A stretch of DNA of 64,000 nucleotides, taken from assembly GCF_010868145.1 (NCBI RefSeq), contig NZ_JAAGUY010000009.1, positions 144,081-208,080 on the forward strand. Reading direction: 5' to 3'. Source of the DNA: Nocardia cyriacigeorgica. Its GTDB lineage: Bacteria > Actinomycetota > Actinomycetes > Mycobacteriales > Mycobacteriaceae. Shown here piece by piece: positions 15,345 to 24,064 of this stretch. Both the position numbers and the translations under genes were made by a program. The number at the start of each line of letters is the position of its first letter. Within the stretch, counting starts at the first letter, position 1. The notes beneath the pieces are model-generated. The model ran no database searches and had not been told where the DNA came from. It saw only the letters and a program-made list of their open reading frames with translations.

Positions 15345-17741
15345 ATGCCGGAACAGCCCAGCACGTCCGACCAGCAGCGCCTGCCCGCCTGGGCTGATCG
15401 CCGGATGCGCGGTATGGAGGTGCCCCACCGCCTCGCGCCACACTGGTCCACCCGGCGCGTGTCCAAAGCCGAACTATCCCAGCGTGTTTCACCTCCATCG
15501 TTGATCGCGGACGAACCTGGCGCGGCCAAGGACGGTCCGTCCGCGACGACCCCGGCCGGACTCGACGACTTCGATCTGGCAGAGCTCGACGAGCTGGGGA
15601 CGGGTTCGGGCCGCACCACCCCCTCACGGCCGAGTGTGCGTCGCCTCGGCGCGGGCCTCGTCGTCGTTCCCCGAGTCACCGAGTCCGATCCGCTCTCGGC
15701 AGTCTTGGAGAACCCTGAAGTCCCTGAGCACAAACGGTTCTGCTGGAACTGCCAGGATTCGATCGGTCGCGCCACCGCCGACGGCCCCGGCGCGGTCGCC
15801 GGTGAATGTCGTCGATGTCGGTCGCCGTTCAATTTCCGGCCCGCGCTGCGAGCCGGTGAGCTGGTTGCCGACCAATACGAGGTGCAGGGTTGTCTCGCAC
15901 ATGGTGGTCTCGGCTGGATCTACCTGGCGATCGACCGCAATGTCAGTGATCGCTGGGTGGTGCTCAAGGGGCTGCAGAACCCGCTCGATTTCGAGGCGCA
16001 TGTCGTCGCGCTCGCCGAACGACAGTTTCTGTCGGAGGTGGCCTATCCGGGCGTGGTGAAGATCTACAACTTCGTCAAGCACAAGTCGGCGCGCGAGGTG
16101 GCCGACGGCTACATCGTGATGGAGTACGTCGGAGGGCATTCGCTCAAGTCGATGCTCGACCTCGGTGCACCAGCCCGCATACCCGTCGCCGAGGCCATCG
16201 CTTACCTGATGGAAGTGCTCCCCGCACTGGACTATCTGCATTCTATCGGCCTGGCCTACAACGATCTCAAACCCGACAACATCATGGTCGGCGACGACGA
16301 GGTCAAGCTGATCGACCTCGGTGCGGTCGCCGCCATGGAGTCCTACGGCAGTATCTACGGCACGCCCGGCTATCAGGCGCCGGAGATCCTGCAGACCGGG
16401 CCGACAGTCGAATCCGATATCTACGCGGTCGGCCGCACCTTGGCCGCCCTGCTGTTCGATCTGCCCACTGACTCCGAAGGCCACTATCTACCCGGCGCTC
16501 CGTCGCCTGCACACCAGCCGATGCTGCGTCGTTACCCGTTCCTGCACCGGTTGCTCCTGCGCGCGACCGACCCGGACCCGCTGCGCCGATTCCCGTCCGC
16601 CTACTCCATGTACTGCCAGCTCGCGGGCGTGCTGCGTATGGTGCTCGCTGCCGACACCGGCCTGGAACATCCGCAGGCGTCGACGGAGTTCGGCTCCATG
16701 CGTGGCGATTTCGGAATCGAAACACTCATCGGCCAGACCGACGGCATGGTCGACGGTATGCACCGCATGCTCTCGGTCGACGCGGTCAGCGTCGTCGCGG
16801 CCTTGCCGATTCCGCTGATCGACAGTGAAGACCCGAGCGCCGAACTGCTGGCCACCCTGTTGCACGGTGATCCGCGCCATATCCTCGACGTGTTGGAGCG
16901 CACCACCGGCCGGATCGGTTCCGGGACCATCAAGGCGCCGGAATCCTTCGATCTGGAAGGCCCGTTGACGGCGGTACGCGCCCACCTGGATCTGGGGGAG
17001 ATCGCCCCGGCCCGTGCGCAACTGGACAAACTGCGCCTACGTTTCGGCACGGACTGGCGCATCCAGTGGTATTCGGGCATCGCCGATCTTCTCGACGGAT
17101 GCTACGAACGTGCCTACGGCTGTTTCGACGAGGTACACACCGTGCTGCCCGGCGAGATCGCGCCCGCGCTCGCATTGGCCGCCACTGCCGAGCTGGTGCT
17201 GCAGCACCTCGAGCTGCCCGACGATACCGACCGCTGGCACAGCGCTGCCATGGAATATCACCGGATGGTGTGGCGCACCAATCACGGTGTGGTGAGTGCG
17301 GCATTCGGGCTGGCCCGCAGGCTCGCGGCCGATGGTGAGCTGCTCGAGGCCGTCGGCGTACTCGATCAGGTGCCCGCAGCATCGCGGCACCACATCATCG
17401 CTCGGATGACCGGATGCCTGCTGCTGGTATCGCGGCCGATCACCGACATCATCGCTGAGGACCTGCGCGAGGCCGCGGAACGGCTGGAATCACTGCCGGA
17501 GGAGCCGCGCACGCTGCAATTGCAGGTCATCGTGGTGGGTGCGGCGCTGGAATGGTTGCGTGCGGGCCGCGCCGACTCCGGCACGTGCGCGACGATCTTG
17601 GGATTTCCGTTCACCGAGCCGGGGCTGAGTCGCGGGCTCGAGACCTGCCTGCGTGCCCTCGCGCGCACCGCACCCGATCGGTTGCATCGGTACCGGCTGG
17701 TCGACCTCGCCAATCACGTGCGGCCGCGCAGCCGCTGGTGA
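15345..17741 (+). CDS. pknG: PknG, soluble serine/threonine protein kinase with rubredoxin and TPR domains
   Basis: 798 residues (about 750 in M. tuberculosis; the excess is in the disordered N terminus). Order: disordered region with possible autophosphorylation threonines; rubredoxin-like metal site Cys133, Cys136, Cys155, Cys158; kinase domain about 170-420 with Lys208 (VVLKG), catalytic Asp307 (YNDLKPDN, lacking the usual Arg before Asp as in PknG) and Asp324 (IDLG in place of DFG); then a TPR region. PknG phosphorylates GarA/OdhI, releasing inhibition of glutamate dehydrogenase and 2-oxoglutarate dehydrogenase. In mycobacteria it forms an operon with glnX and glnH; these are absent here and the gene follows ansP instead, after a terminator. 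Confidence 0.95.
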   Translation: MPEQPSTSDQQRLPAWADRRMRGMEVPHRLAPHWSTRRVSKAELSQRVSPPSLIADEPGAAKDGPSATTPAGLDDFDLAELDELGTGSGRTTPSRPSVRRLGAGLVVVPRVTESDPLSAVLENPEVPEHKRFCWNCQDSIGRATADGPGAVAGECRRCRSPFNFRPALRAGELVADQYEVQGCLAHGGLGWIYLAIDRNVSDRWVVLKGLQNPLDFEAHVVALAERQFLSEVAYPGVVKIYNFVKHKSAREVADGYIVMEYVGGHSLKSMLDLGAPARIPVAEAIAYLMEVLPALDYLHSIGLAYNDLKPDNIMVGDDEVKLIDLGAVAAMESYGSIYGTPGYQAPEILQTGPTVESDIYAVGRTLAALLFDLPTDSEGHYLPGAPSPAHQPMLRRYPFLHRLLLRATDPDPLRRFPSAYSMYCQLAGVLRMVLAADTGLEHPQASTEFGSMRGDFGIETLIGQTDGMVDGMHRMLSVDAVSVVAALPIPLIDSEDPSAELLATLLHGDPRHILDVLERTTGRIGSGTIKAPESFDLEGPLTAVRAHLDLGEIAPARAQLDKLRLRFGTDWRIQWYSGIADLLDGCYERAYGCFDEVHTVLPGEIAPALALAATAELVLQHLELPDDTDRWHSAAMEYHRMVWRTNHGVVSAAFGLARRLAADGELLEAVGVLDQVPAASRHHIIARMTGCLLLVSRPITDIIAEDLREAAERLESLPEEPRTLQLQVIVVGAALEWLRAGRADSGTCATILGFPFTEPGLSRGLETCLRALARTAPDRLHRYRLVDLANHVRPRSRW

Positions 17742-17746
17742 CAAGC

Positions 17747-18127
17747 TCAGGTGTCGGTCCGACGTGCGCCTGAAAGCCGTTTAACGGCCACCAGCGCCGC
17801 CGCGCCCGCGATGATAGGCACCACCAGCAGCATCCACCAGCTACCCGACACCAGCGCCAGCACCACCGCGAGCACGACGACACCCGCCGCCGCGATCGCC
17901 GGTACCGGGTTACCGGGTGAGGTCAGGGGAGCGGCGTCCGGGACGACGCCGGGGAGGTCGGTGAACAGTTCGGCCAGTTCGGCCGGCTGATTCGCCGCGG
18001 CCACGGCGGCGCTGCGGGTCTCGAACTCGTCCAGGTCGATGCGTCCCGTCCCGAGATGATGCGACAGTTCGCGCAGGGCGCGTTCGCGCTCGGCGACACT
18101 GATCCGAGGCCCCGGCGTATCGGTCAT
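17747..18127 (-). CDS. DUF1707 small membrane protein
   Basis: 126 residues from ATG 18127. The first ~55 residues are a DUF1707 (SHOCT-like) domain: RISVAERERALRELSHHLG then GRIDLDEFETRSAAV. Two hydrophobic helices follow (about residues 78-93 and 97-112) and a basic tail. DUF1707 proteins are common in actinobacteria and their biochemical role is not known. The gene is convergent with pknG, ending five bases from its stop. Confidence 0.8.
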   Translation of the reverse strand: MTDTPGPRISVAERERALRELSHHLGTGRIDLDEFETRSAAVAAANQPAELAELFTDLPGVVPDAAPLTSPGNPVPAIAAAGVVVLAVVLALVSGSWWMLLVVPIIAGAAALVAVKRLSGARRTDT

Positions 18128-18133
18128 GACCGA

Positions 18134-18139
18134 AGAATA
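18134..18139 (-). promoter_or_regulatory. -10 hexamer TATTCT, leaderless start of the DUF1707 gene
   Basis: On the minus strand TATTCT ends six bases before ATG 18127, with no Shine-Dalgarno sequence, consistent with a leaderless transcript. Confidence 0.5.
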
Positions 18140-18279
18140 GGCGCGTTCTACCCCATGGTCTGTGTCGCGAATTGCCATGGGCGGGAAGGGTGGCGGACCG
18201 CGAATTACGTGACGGTTCCCACATATGGGGAGAATTTAGGCTGGCAGCGGCACGAACTCGCAGCATGAGGAGTCCAGGT

Positions 18280-18576
18280 ATGACCACCGTGATCGAGCGC
18301 ACCATCCCGGCCGCGTATGCCTGGGACTGGCAATTGCGCGGGTCCTGTCGCGGGGTGGAATCGGCGGTGTTCTTCCATCCGGATGGCGAGCGCGGGCGGG
18401 CCCGCGCCGCGCGGGTGCGACGCGCCAAGCAGATCTGTGACAGCTGTCCGGTTTTGGCTCAGTGCCGCAACTACGCACTGTCGGTAAGCGAGCCCTATGG
18501 CATCTGGGGTGGTATGTCGGAGGACGAGCGCCGCGCCGCCGCGCGCCGCACCTCCTGGCGCCCTCAGGGCGCCTGA
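18280..18576 (+). CDS. WhiB-family iron-sulfur regulator, WhiB3/WhiD-like
   Basis: 98 residues from ATG 18280, GAGGAG eight bases upstream. Four cysteines for the [4Fe-4S] cluster are Cys23, Cys53, Cys56 and Cys62 (CDSC pattern), followed by the family turn GIWGG (74-78) and a basic C-terminal tail that contacts DNA. The FFHPDGERGRAR segment (31-42) and WQLRGSCRG are hallmarks of the WhiB3/WhiD branch, which senses redox state and partners the primary sigma factor. Genomic context differs from mycobacterial whiB3, so this may be a paralogue. The next gene, a MerR regulator, follows in the same direction. Confidence 0.9.
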   Translation: MTTVIERTIPAAYAWDWQLRGSCRGVESAVFFHPDGERGRARAARVRRAKQICDSCPVLAQCRNYALSVSEPYGIWGGMSEDERRAAARRTSWRPQGA

Positions 18577-18648
18577 TCGTCCAGGTCACGGACTCGCCGC
18601 GACCGCGCACGCCCGCTCGACCACCGTCGGATGTGGTTTCCTTGATAT

Positions 18649-19386
18649 ATGGCTGGGCGTGTGGAGTACACGATCGACGAGCTTGCTCGCGAGGCCGGCA
18701 CAACGGTGCGTAGCCTGCGGGTCTATCACGAGCGCGGGGTGCTGCCGCCACCGCAGGTCAAGGGACGCACGGGCTTCTACGGCGCCGAGCATTTGAACCG
18801 GGTCCGCACCATCAGCCGCCTGCTCGACCGGGGCATCAAACTCAACGGCATCAGGGAATTGCTGGAGGCGTGGGATCGCGGTGACGACCTCGGCGACGTG
18901 CTCGGTGTCTCCGATGACGTCGTCGACGACACCGTTGAGGGCGTCCCGGGCGAGGAAACCATCCCGGCCACCGAACTGGCGCAGCACTACGGCACCGTCC
19001 CCAATGGATTGACGCGCGTGGTGGCGGCCGGCCTCTACGAACCCGTCGACGCGACCACCTATCGCCCGGCCGATCGCAGACTGATCCATATCCTCGATCA
19101 GATGGAAGCGGCCGGTATCCCCGCCGACGACATGCTGGCCGAGCTGGAGAAGGCCCGCACCGACGCCGACCGCATCGCCCGGCGATTCGTGGAGCTGTTC
19201 CACCGCACTGCCTGGCAGTCCTATCAGCGATCCGCGCGGACCGCGGCGGATCGAACAGCACTCGCCGAGAGCCTCGAGGTGGCGAGAGTCGTGCCAGGGC
19301 ATATGACGGGAGAGCTGGTGAACCGTTTCGTTGCGCGGTATTTCGACGAGGACACCGAGCTCGGCGAGCTATCCGCCGAATCCTGA
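18649..19386 (+). CDS. MerR-family transcriptional regulator
   Basis: 245 residues. The N-terminal winged helix-turn-helix is clear: YTIDELAREAGTTVRSLRVYHERG then RTGFYGAEHLNRVRTI, followed by a dimerisation coiled coil (LLDRGIKLNGIRELLEAW). The C-terminal ~150 residues are an acidic/helical domain with no metal-binding cysteines, so the effector is unknown; it is not a CueR/ZntR-type metal sensor. ATG 18649 has no ribosome binding site; GTG 18661 in the same frame is an alternative that would remove four residues. It could be the factor acting on the recurring palindromes nearby, but MerR sites are usually shorter. Confidence 0.85.
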   Translation: MAGRVEYTIDELAREAGTTVRSLRVYHERGVLPPPQVKGRTGFYGAEHLNRVRTISRLLDRGIKLNGIRELLEAWDRGDDLGDVLGVSDDVVDDTVEGVPGEETIPATELAQHYGTVPNGLTRVVAAGLYEPVDATTYRPADRRLIHILDQMEAAGIPADDMLAELEKARTDADRIARRFVELFHRTAWQSYQRSARTAADRTALAESLEVARVVPGHMTGELVNRFVARYFDEDTELGELSAES

Positions 19387-19423
19387 ACCTCTCCGAGTTC
19401 CCATACGTGGTGGTTTTCCCGCG

Positions 19424-19455
19424 ATTAATGTGCCGCTAGTTAGCGGTACATTAAT
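19424..19455. promoter_or_regulatory. Palindromic operator, copy 4 (before the secreted Gly-rich gene); best copy
   Basis: A 32-bp palindrome, 14 of 16 arm positions pairing, arms of the form ATTAATGTrCCGCTA. The core is GTGCCG (19430-19435), eight bases, CGGTAC (19444-19449). TACATT in the right arm is a -10 hexamer; transcription would start near 19459, leaving a leader of about 65 bases. This copy shows that the symmetry extends into the AT-rich flanks. Confidence 0.8.
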
Positions 19456-19523
19456 CAGCGCTAACGATAGGGTGTTCGACCCTGTCCGATCCCGGTGGAT
19501 CTGTGAGGAACGGAGTGATGGCG

Positions 19524-20300
19524 ATGCGTGCGTTCACAGGAACCCGTCGGGCACCCACATGGCTGGCGGGCGCAGCGATCACAGCGGCTCTCGCACTCGG
19601 TCCGGCGGCGGTCGCGAGCCTCGCCGCAGCTGCTCCCGCACACGCGACCGGGTACGTACTCGCGGACGGTGCGGGCGCCGGTGATTCGGTAGCCGGGGTC
19701 GGCGGTGGCGGCGCGGTCGGTGTGAGTGACACCGGCTTCGGTGACGGAGGCCTCGGCGGCTTCGGCGACGGGGGAGCTGGTGGCGGCTTCGGTGACGGTG
19801 GCATCGGTGGGGGCTTCGGGGATGGTGGCATCGGCGGCGGGATCGGTGACGGCGGCACCGCCGGTGACAGTGGGTTCGGCGGTGGGGCACCCGATGTCGG
19901 CCTCCCGACCGACGGACTACCCGATCTGGGTGGTAACGACTCCGGCACCGTAACCCTGCCGGGCACCGGCGAGACGCCGCATGTGCCCGCACCATCCGAT
20001 GCCGGCCATCCCGGCACCGGCCAACCGGCGCCGACGGACCCTGGCCAACACCATGATTCCGGCCTCGGTTGGCACGCCGACCGCTGGCCTTTCCCCGATC
20101 CGGGCTATCCGTTCAGCCCGTTCTTCCCGCAGTCGCCCACACCGGAGCCCCGGGAGAATGCCGATCCGCCCTGTGCCCCGTGGCAGCAAGGCGCGCACTG
20201 TGACGATGGCACGCCTTCACCGGCTCCGCACACTCCGGGACACCATGGTGGGCTGCCGTTCGGCCTGCCACTGCCCAGTGGAAGCGCGGGCCAACTGTAG
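19524..20300 (+). CDS. Secreted glycine/proline-rich protein of unknown function
   Basis: 258 residues from ATG 19524 (GGAG eight bases upstream; ATG 19518 and GTG 19503 are in frame). Signal peptide 1-41 ends APAHA. Residues ~60-125 are built from repeated GFGDGGxGG units; then Asp/Pro/Thr/His-rich low complexity with a conserved-looking pair of cysteines near the C terminus (PPCAPW and AHCDDG). No enzyme domain is seen. The mature protein is acidic and probably disordered, suited to a surface or cell-wall role. Operator copy 4 covers its promoter. Confidence 0.7.
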   Translation: MRAFTGTRRAPTWLAGAAITAALALGPAAVASLAAAAPAHATGYVLADGAGAGDSVAGVGGGGAVGVSDTGFGDGGLGGFGDGGAGGGFGDGGIGGGFGDGGIGGGIGDGGTAGDSGFGGGAPDVGLPTDGLPDLGGNDSGTVTLPGTGETPHVPAPSDAGHPGTGQPAPTDPGQHHDSGLGWHADRWPFPDPGYPFSPFFPQSPTPEPRENADPPCAPWQQGAHCDDGTPSPAPHTPGHHGGLPFGLPLPSGSAGQL

Positions 20301-20356
20301 TTCCAGGTAGAGCCCGATCACCGACCGTGCCGGTCGCCGTCGGCCGTCGGGCCGGT

Positions 20357-20370
20357 TCTACCTAGGTAGA
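20357..20370. promoter_or_regulatory. Perfect 14-bp palindrome TCTACCTAGGTAGA
   Basis: Perfect dyad in the 158-bp gap before the RibD-like gene, 89 bp upstream of its ATG. Half-sites GGTAG also occur singly at 20308-20312 and, inverted, at about 20382. The form resembles operators of dimeric repressors (MarR or PadR type). No adjacent gene of those families is present. Confidence 0.45.
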
Positions 20371-20458
20371 TCTGCGCGGAACTACCGATGCGCGTTGCCG
20401 CGATCCGGGCCCACAATTCACACTGTCGCACGGGTAGGGACAGTGAGGGTTGCCTGGA

Positions 20459-21034
20459 ATGGGAAGCGTGACGTTATGGATGCAGATATCGCTCGACGGC
20501 TTCGCCGAAGGGCCGGATGACGAGGTCCACTGGCCTGTCGTGGACGAGGAGCTGTGCGAGTCGTCGCTGGACGATCTGCGCGGGGCCGACCTGTTCCTCT
20601 ACGGCCGCAAAACGTACGAGATCATGGCATCGTTCTGGCCGACGGATACGGCCCGGGGGATCTCGCCGTTCTACCTCGATTTCGCGCGCTGCTGGAAGCA
20701 GAAACCGAAGATCGTCTTCTCCCGCACGCTGCGGACCGCGCAGTGGAATACCGATGTGATCGGCGAGGACATGGTCGAGCGGGTCGCGGCGCTGCGGGAC
20801 CGGCCTGGCTGCGACATGGTGCTGTTCGGCGGCGCCGAGACCGCGTCCACATTCATCCGCCACGATCTGGTCGACGAGTACCGGCTCTTCGTCCACCCGG
20901 TGCTGCTCGGCGGCGGAGCGCGGTTGTTCCACAGCGGGCCGGAAGCCGCGGGCCTGCAGCTCGTCGATGTCATGACCTTCGACAGTGCCGTCGTCGGAAT
21001 GCGCTATCAGCACGCGGCGCGCGTCGCGAGCTGA
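20459..21034 (+). CDS. Dihydrofolate reductase / RibD C-terminal fold family protein
   Basis: 191 residues, single RibD_C/DHFR-like domain. Visible features: MQISLDGFAEGP at the N terminus, FLYGRKTYE (the NADPH-binding Gly-Arg-x-Thr-Tyr), KIVFSRTL, and the GGAETASTFI loop before LVDEYRLFVHPVLLGGG. These are typical of the YwjB/YyaP-type reductases that accompany many actinobacterial regulators; the substrate is not known. ATG 20459 is chosen over TTG 20450. A second, different member is encoded at 36228-36839. Confidence 0.85.
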   Translation: MGSVTLWMQISLDGFAEGPDDEVHWPVVDEELCESSLDDLRGADLFLYGRKTYEIMASFWPTDTARGISPFYLDFARCWKQKPKIVFSRTLRTAQWNTDVIGEDMVERVAALRDRPGCDMVLFGGAETASTFIRHDLVDEYRLFVHPVLLGGGARLFHSGPEAAGLQLVDVMTFDSAVVGMRYQHAARVAS

Positions 21035-21035
21035 G

Positions 21036-21067
21036 CTCGCCGGCGGTGCGCGGCGCCGGCGGGCGAG
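21036..21067 (+). terminator. GC-rich hairpin after the RibD-like gene
   Basis: Arms CTCGCCGGCG (21036-21045) and CGCCGGCGGGCGAG (21054-21067) fold with a small bulge directly behind the stop codon. No T tract. Confidence 0.45.
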
Positions 21068-21109
21068 GGCCCTTCGACGATGTTGTCCGTCGTCGAGCAA
21101 TTCATCGGC

Positions 21110-21132
21110 TAAGTTCATGACAAATGGTCATG
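21110..21132 (+). promoter_or_regulatory. -10 hexamer and start-codon palindrome of the LuxR-type regulator gene
   Basis: TAAGTT (21110-21115) ends eight bases before ATG 21124, consistent with leaderless transcription. CATGAC (21116-21121) and GTCATG (21127-21132) form a dyad across the start codon, a possible autoregulatory site. Confidence 0.35.
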
Positions 21133-23580
21133 TTCCCGGTGCCCGGCGGAGTGCTCTCCGAATCCGCGCACGAGTACCTCGGAGTGAGTGAGTTCGTCGG
21201 CCGCACGGCGGAGCTGGAACGTCTGGATGCCCTGTTCGCCGACGGCGCACGGTTGGTCACGCTGGTGGGGCCCGGCGGTATCGGCAAAACTCGGCTGGCG
21301 GCCGAAGCCTTGCGGCGCGCCCAGCACGATCGGCCACAACCGGTGTATTGGGCCCAGCTGGCCGAGGTCGAACGCGACGGTGCCCTTGTGGACGAGGACG
21401 TGGTGCGGTCGGTGGTGCGGACCGACGGGACCGAACCGTCGGAGTGGGATCTGCTGATGAACACCTTCACCGACGACTCGACTGCCGGGGATCGGCGAAT
21501 CCTTGTGCTGGACAACTGTGAACATGTACTCGACAGTGTCGGCCGGGTGATCACCAAGCTGCTCACCGCCGTGCCGGGGTTGACCATTCTCGCCACCAGC
21601 CGCGAGCCGATCGGCTGGATCGACGAATACATCCTGACAGTGCCGCCGTTGTCGCCGAGGCAGTCACTCGACCTGTTCCGCAGGCGTGCAGAACGCACCG
21701 GGCGGCCGATTCCCGACGATCCCGCGCAGATCGAGATCGCGGAACAGATCTGTCGCCATATTGATCACAGCCCGCTGTTCGTCCGGCTGGCCGCGGCGAG
21801 GTTGCGCCACCAGCCCGCTGCCATGGTGTTGCGGGAACTGACCGGAGATATCGACGACAAACGGATGCGCTGGTCGCATGGTGTGCGTGCGGGCAACGAG
21901 CAACGTCATCGGGGCGTCTACGACGTCATCGCGTGGTCGTACGACCTGTGCGGTGCCGCCGAGCAGTTGCTGTTGGAGCGGCTGTCGGTCTTTGCGGCCG
22001 GGTATGAGACCGACGGCGCGGAATCGGTGCGCAACGGTATCGAGCTCGCCGACGTCGTCGCGGTGTGCGCGGACGACATGCTGCCGCCGACCACAATCGA
22101 GTTTCTGCTCGAGCGGCTCGCAGAGCGATCGCTGCTGTCCACCCACCTCAGCGTCGCGTCGGTGCGGTGGTACGTGGTGGAGAGTGTGCGGGTTTTCGCA
22201 CGGGATCGCCTGCAGCGCAGGGACCCCGCCGAAGCGGCGCGTATGGCCGACAGGCATCGGTGCTACTACCGGGACCGAGTGGTGATCGGGGCAGATGATT
22301 GGTTCGGACCCCGTGAGCGCGATTGGGTGCAGTGGGTCCGGTCCGCATGGGACAACATCCTTCTCGGCATAGATACCGGCCTGGATGATCCCGACACCGC
22401 CGTGGTCGCGCTGGAGACGGCCGCGGTTCTACTCGCGACCTGGATCCCGTCCATCCGATGCGGCGGGTGGGCGGTCACCAGGCTGACCGAGCGGGCGCTG
22501 GAAGCCGCTCGCGGCTCACCGCCGGAAGCGACTCGGCATCGGGTGCGAGCGTCCGCGATGCTCGCGTGGAACGCCATATGGCAGGGCCGAAACGAGTACG
22601 CGGCTCGGCTGCTCGACGAATGCGTGACGCTATGCCGAACCGGTACGGACGCCGATGCGCCGTGGCGCGAAACCGCCGAGACCGATATCGGCCTGCCCGC
22701 TCCCGTCGAATGGACCTGGGGGCTCGAGCTGATGCTGGTTCGCCGTGATCCGCGGGCCATCGGTGTGCTGGACCGGGCCCGCCGCAAGTACGCGGACGCA
22801 GGTGATCACGCGGGAGCCGAGGGCAGCGATATGTTTCTTGCCCTGTGCCGCGCGACGCTCGATTCCCGGGCCGCGGCACTGGACAGCTCCGCGCGGTATC
22901 TGGAGCGGGCGACGACGTCCGGGTCGAACCTGTCGAAGGCTTGGGCGCAGATCACGCGGTCGATCGCGCTGGCCAAACATGGCCATCCCCGCGAAGCGCT
23001 GGAGACGATCGACGCGGTGCCCGCCGACCAGGGAGCCGATAGCGACAGCTGGACGGCTATCTGGGCTGTCGCCGCGCGCATTGTGGCGAAGACGCAATTG
23101 CTGTGCGCCGAGAGCGATCGGCGCTCGGCGGTATCGATGGCTACCGAGATCGCCCGTTTGGTGGGAAGTTTCGATGAGTTCGACCGCACGATGGGCGTGG
23201 CGGTCGCCGCAATGCCACTGGTCGCCGCCGAACTGCGGCTGGCGATGGAGGTGTCGGCCGCCGCGTTCGGTGAGGGCCCATGGCCCGAGGACGGTCTACG
23301 GGCGGAATCGGCGCGGCGTTCGCAACTGTGGCTCGCCCTGTCGCAGGCCGAGTGCGACGTCGCGATCCTCGCGGCAGCCGGGTGGCCGAACAGCGCGATC
23401 GCGAGCCGGCGGCACAGCTCGATCCGCACCGTAGACGCGCAGGTAGCAGGCATCCGGCAGAAGTTGATGATCTCCTCGCGCAACGACATAGCGCGACATG
23501 TTCCCCCTGAGCTCGCCGAACGAGTCCAACGGGAGTCCGAACAACGACCGCAGCGCCCGCGGCGGACGCGCGGGCGCTGA
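21124..23580 (+). CDS. Large ATPase regulator with C-terminal LuxR helix-turn-helix
   Basis: 818 residues. An AAA/NB-ARC-like ATPase (Walker A GPGGIGKT at 49-56; Walker B RRILVLDNCEH; ILATSRE sensor) is followed by a long helical TPR-like region and a C-terminal LuxR/GerE helix-turn-helix (LSQAECDVAILAAAGW, then SIRTVDAQVAGIRQKL). This is the plan of the predicted ATPase/LuxR regulators abundant in mycobacteria and Nocardia, related to MalT/AfsR-type STAND proteins, which bind an inducer and oligomerise to activate transcription. Inducer and targets are unknown. It is convergent with a small secreted-protein gene 30 bp away. Confidence 0.85.
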   Translation: MVMFPVPGGVLSESAHEYLGVSEFVGRTAELERLDALFADGARLVTLVGPGGIGKTRLAAEALRRAQHDRPQPVYWAQLAEVERDGALVDEDVVRSVVRTDGTEPSEWDLLMNTFTDDSTAGDRRILVLDNCEHVLDSVGRVITKLLTAVPGLTILATSREPIGWIDEYILTVPPLSPRQSLDLFRRRAERTGRPIPDDPAQIEIAEQICRHIDHSPLFVRLAAARLRHQPAAMVLRELTGDIDDKRMRWSHGVRAGNEQRHRGVYDVIAWSYDLCGAAEQLLLERLSVFAAGYETDGAESVRNGIELADVVAVCADDMLPPTTIEFLLERLAERSLLSTHLSVASVRWYVVESVRVFARDRLQRRDPAEAARMADRHRCYYRDRVVIGADDWFGPRERDWVQWVRSAWDNILLGIDTGLDDPDTAVVALETAAVLLATWIPSIRCGGWAVTRLTERALEAARGSPPEATRHRVRASAMLAWNAIWQGRNEYAARLLDECVTLCRTGTDADAPWRETAETDIGLPAPVEWTWGLELMLVRRDPRAIGVLDRARRKYADAGDHAGAEGSDMFLALCRATLDSRAAALDSSARYLERATTSGSNLSKAWAQITRSIALAKHGHPREALETIDAVPADQGADSDSWTAIWAVAARIVAKTQLLCAESDRRSAVSMATEIARLVGSFDEFDRTMGVAVAAMPLVAAELRLAMEVSAAAFGEGPWPEDGLRAESARRSQLWLALSQAECDVAILAAAGWPNSAIASRRHSSIRTVDAQVAGIRQKLMISSRNDIARHVPPELAERVQRESEQRPQRPRRTRGR

Positions 23581-23610
23581 TTCTATCGTCGGGGGCGGTC
23601 CCGGCGCGGA

Positions 23611-23991
23611 TTAGTCCGGGCCACACTCGCCGTGGCAGCGGCTGCTGTAGCCGGGCTTGTTATCGGAATCGACGGCGCTGGAGGAGTTGCGCATGCCGGA
23701 GTTGCTGTTGCTATCGCCGTACCCGCGACCCTGACCGTAGCCACGGCTCTGGCCGTAACCCCGGCCATCGCCGTATCCGTATCCGCCGCCGTAACTGTCG
23801 CTGTCGCTGTCGGTCCCGCTGTCGCTACTGCCGTGGCTGTCCCCGCGGCTCGCCGACACTGTGGCGTCGGCGCCGCCGGGCAGCGCGGCGGCGATCTGCG
23901 GAGCCACGGCGGCGGGGGCGAGAGCCAGGGCGCCGGCGAGAGCTGTGGTGGCCAGGATCTTGCGGACCGTGCCGCGGTAGGAGGTGCTCAT
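23611..23991 (-). CDS. Small secreted Gly/Tyr/Asp/Ser-rich protein
   Basis: 126 residues from ATG 23991, GGAG eight bases upstream. A signal peptide (1-~36, ending QIAAA) precedes a low-complexity mature part: Ser/Asp block, then repeated GYGxGRGYGQ units, then Ser/Asn, ending SSRCHGECGPD with two cysteines. No known domain. Its design (signal peptide, glycine repeats, C-terminal Cys pair) parallels the protein at 19524-20300, and both have the same operator 84-86 bp before the start, so they may be functionally related. Confidence 0.65.
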   Translation of the reverse strand: MSTSYRGTVRKILATTALAGALALAPAAVAPQIAAALPGGADATVSASRGDSHGSSDSGTDSDSDSYGGGYGYGDGRGYGQSRGYGQGRGYGDSNSNSGMRNSSSAVDSDNKPGYSSRCHGECGPD

Positions 23992-24064
23992 GGACTGCTC
24001 CGTTCGTTGTGCCAGTGCCCCGCATCGGGTCGGCAGGTGGGCCCCGGCGCTGCCTGACCCATTT

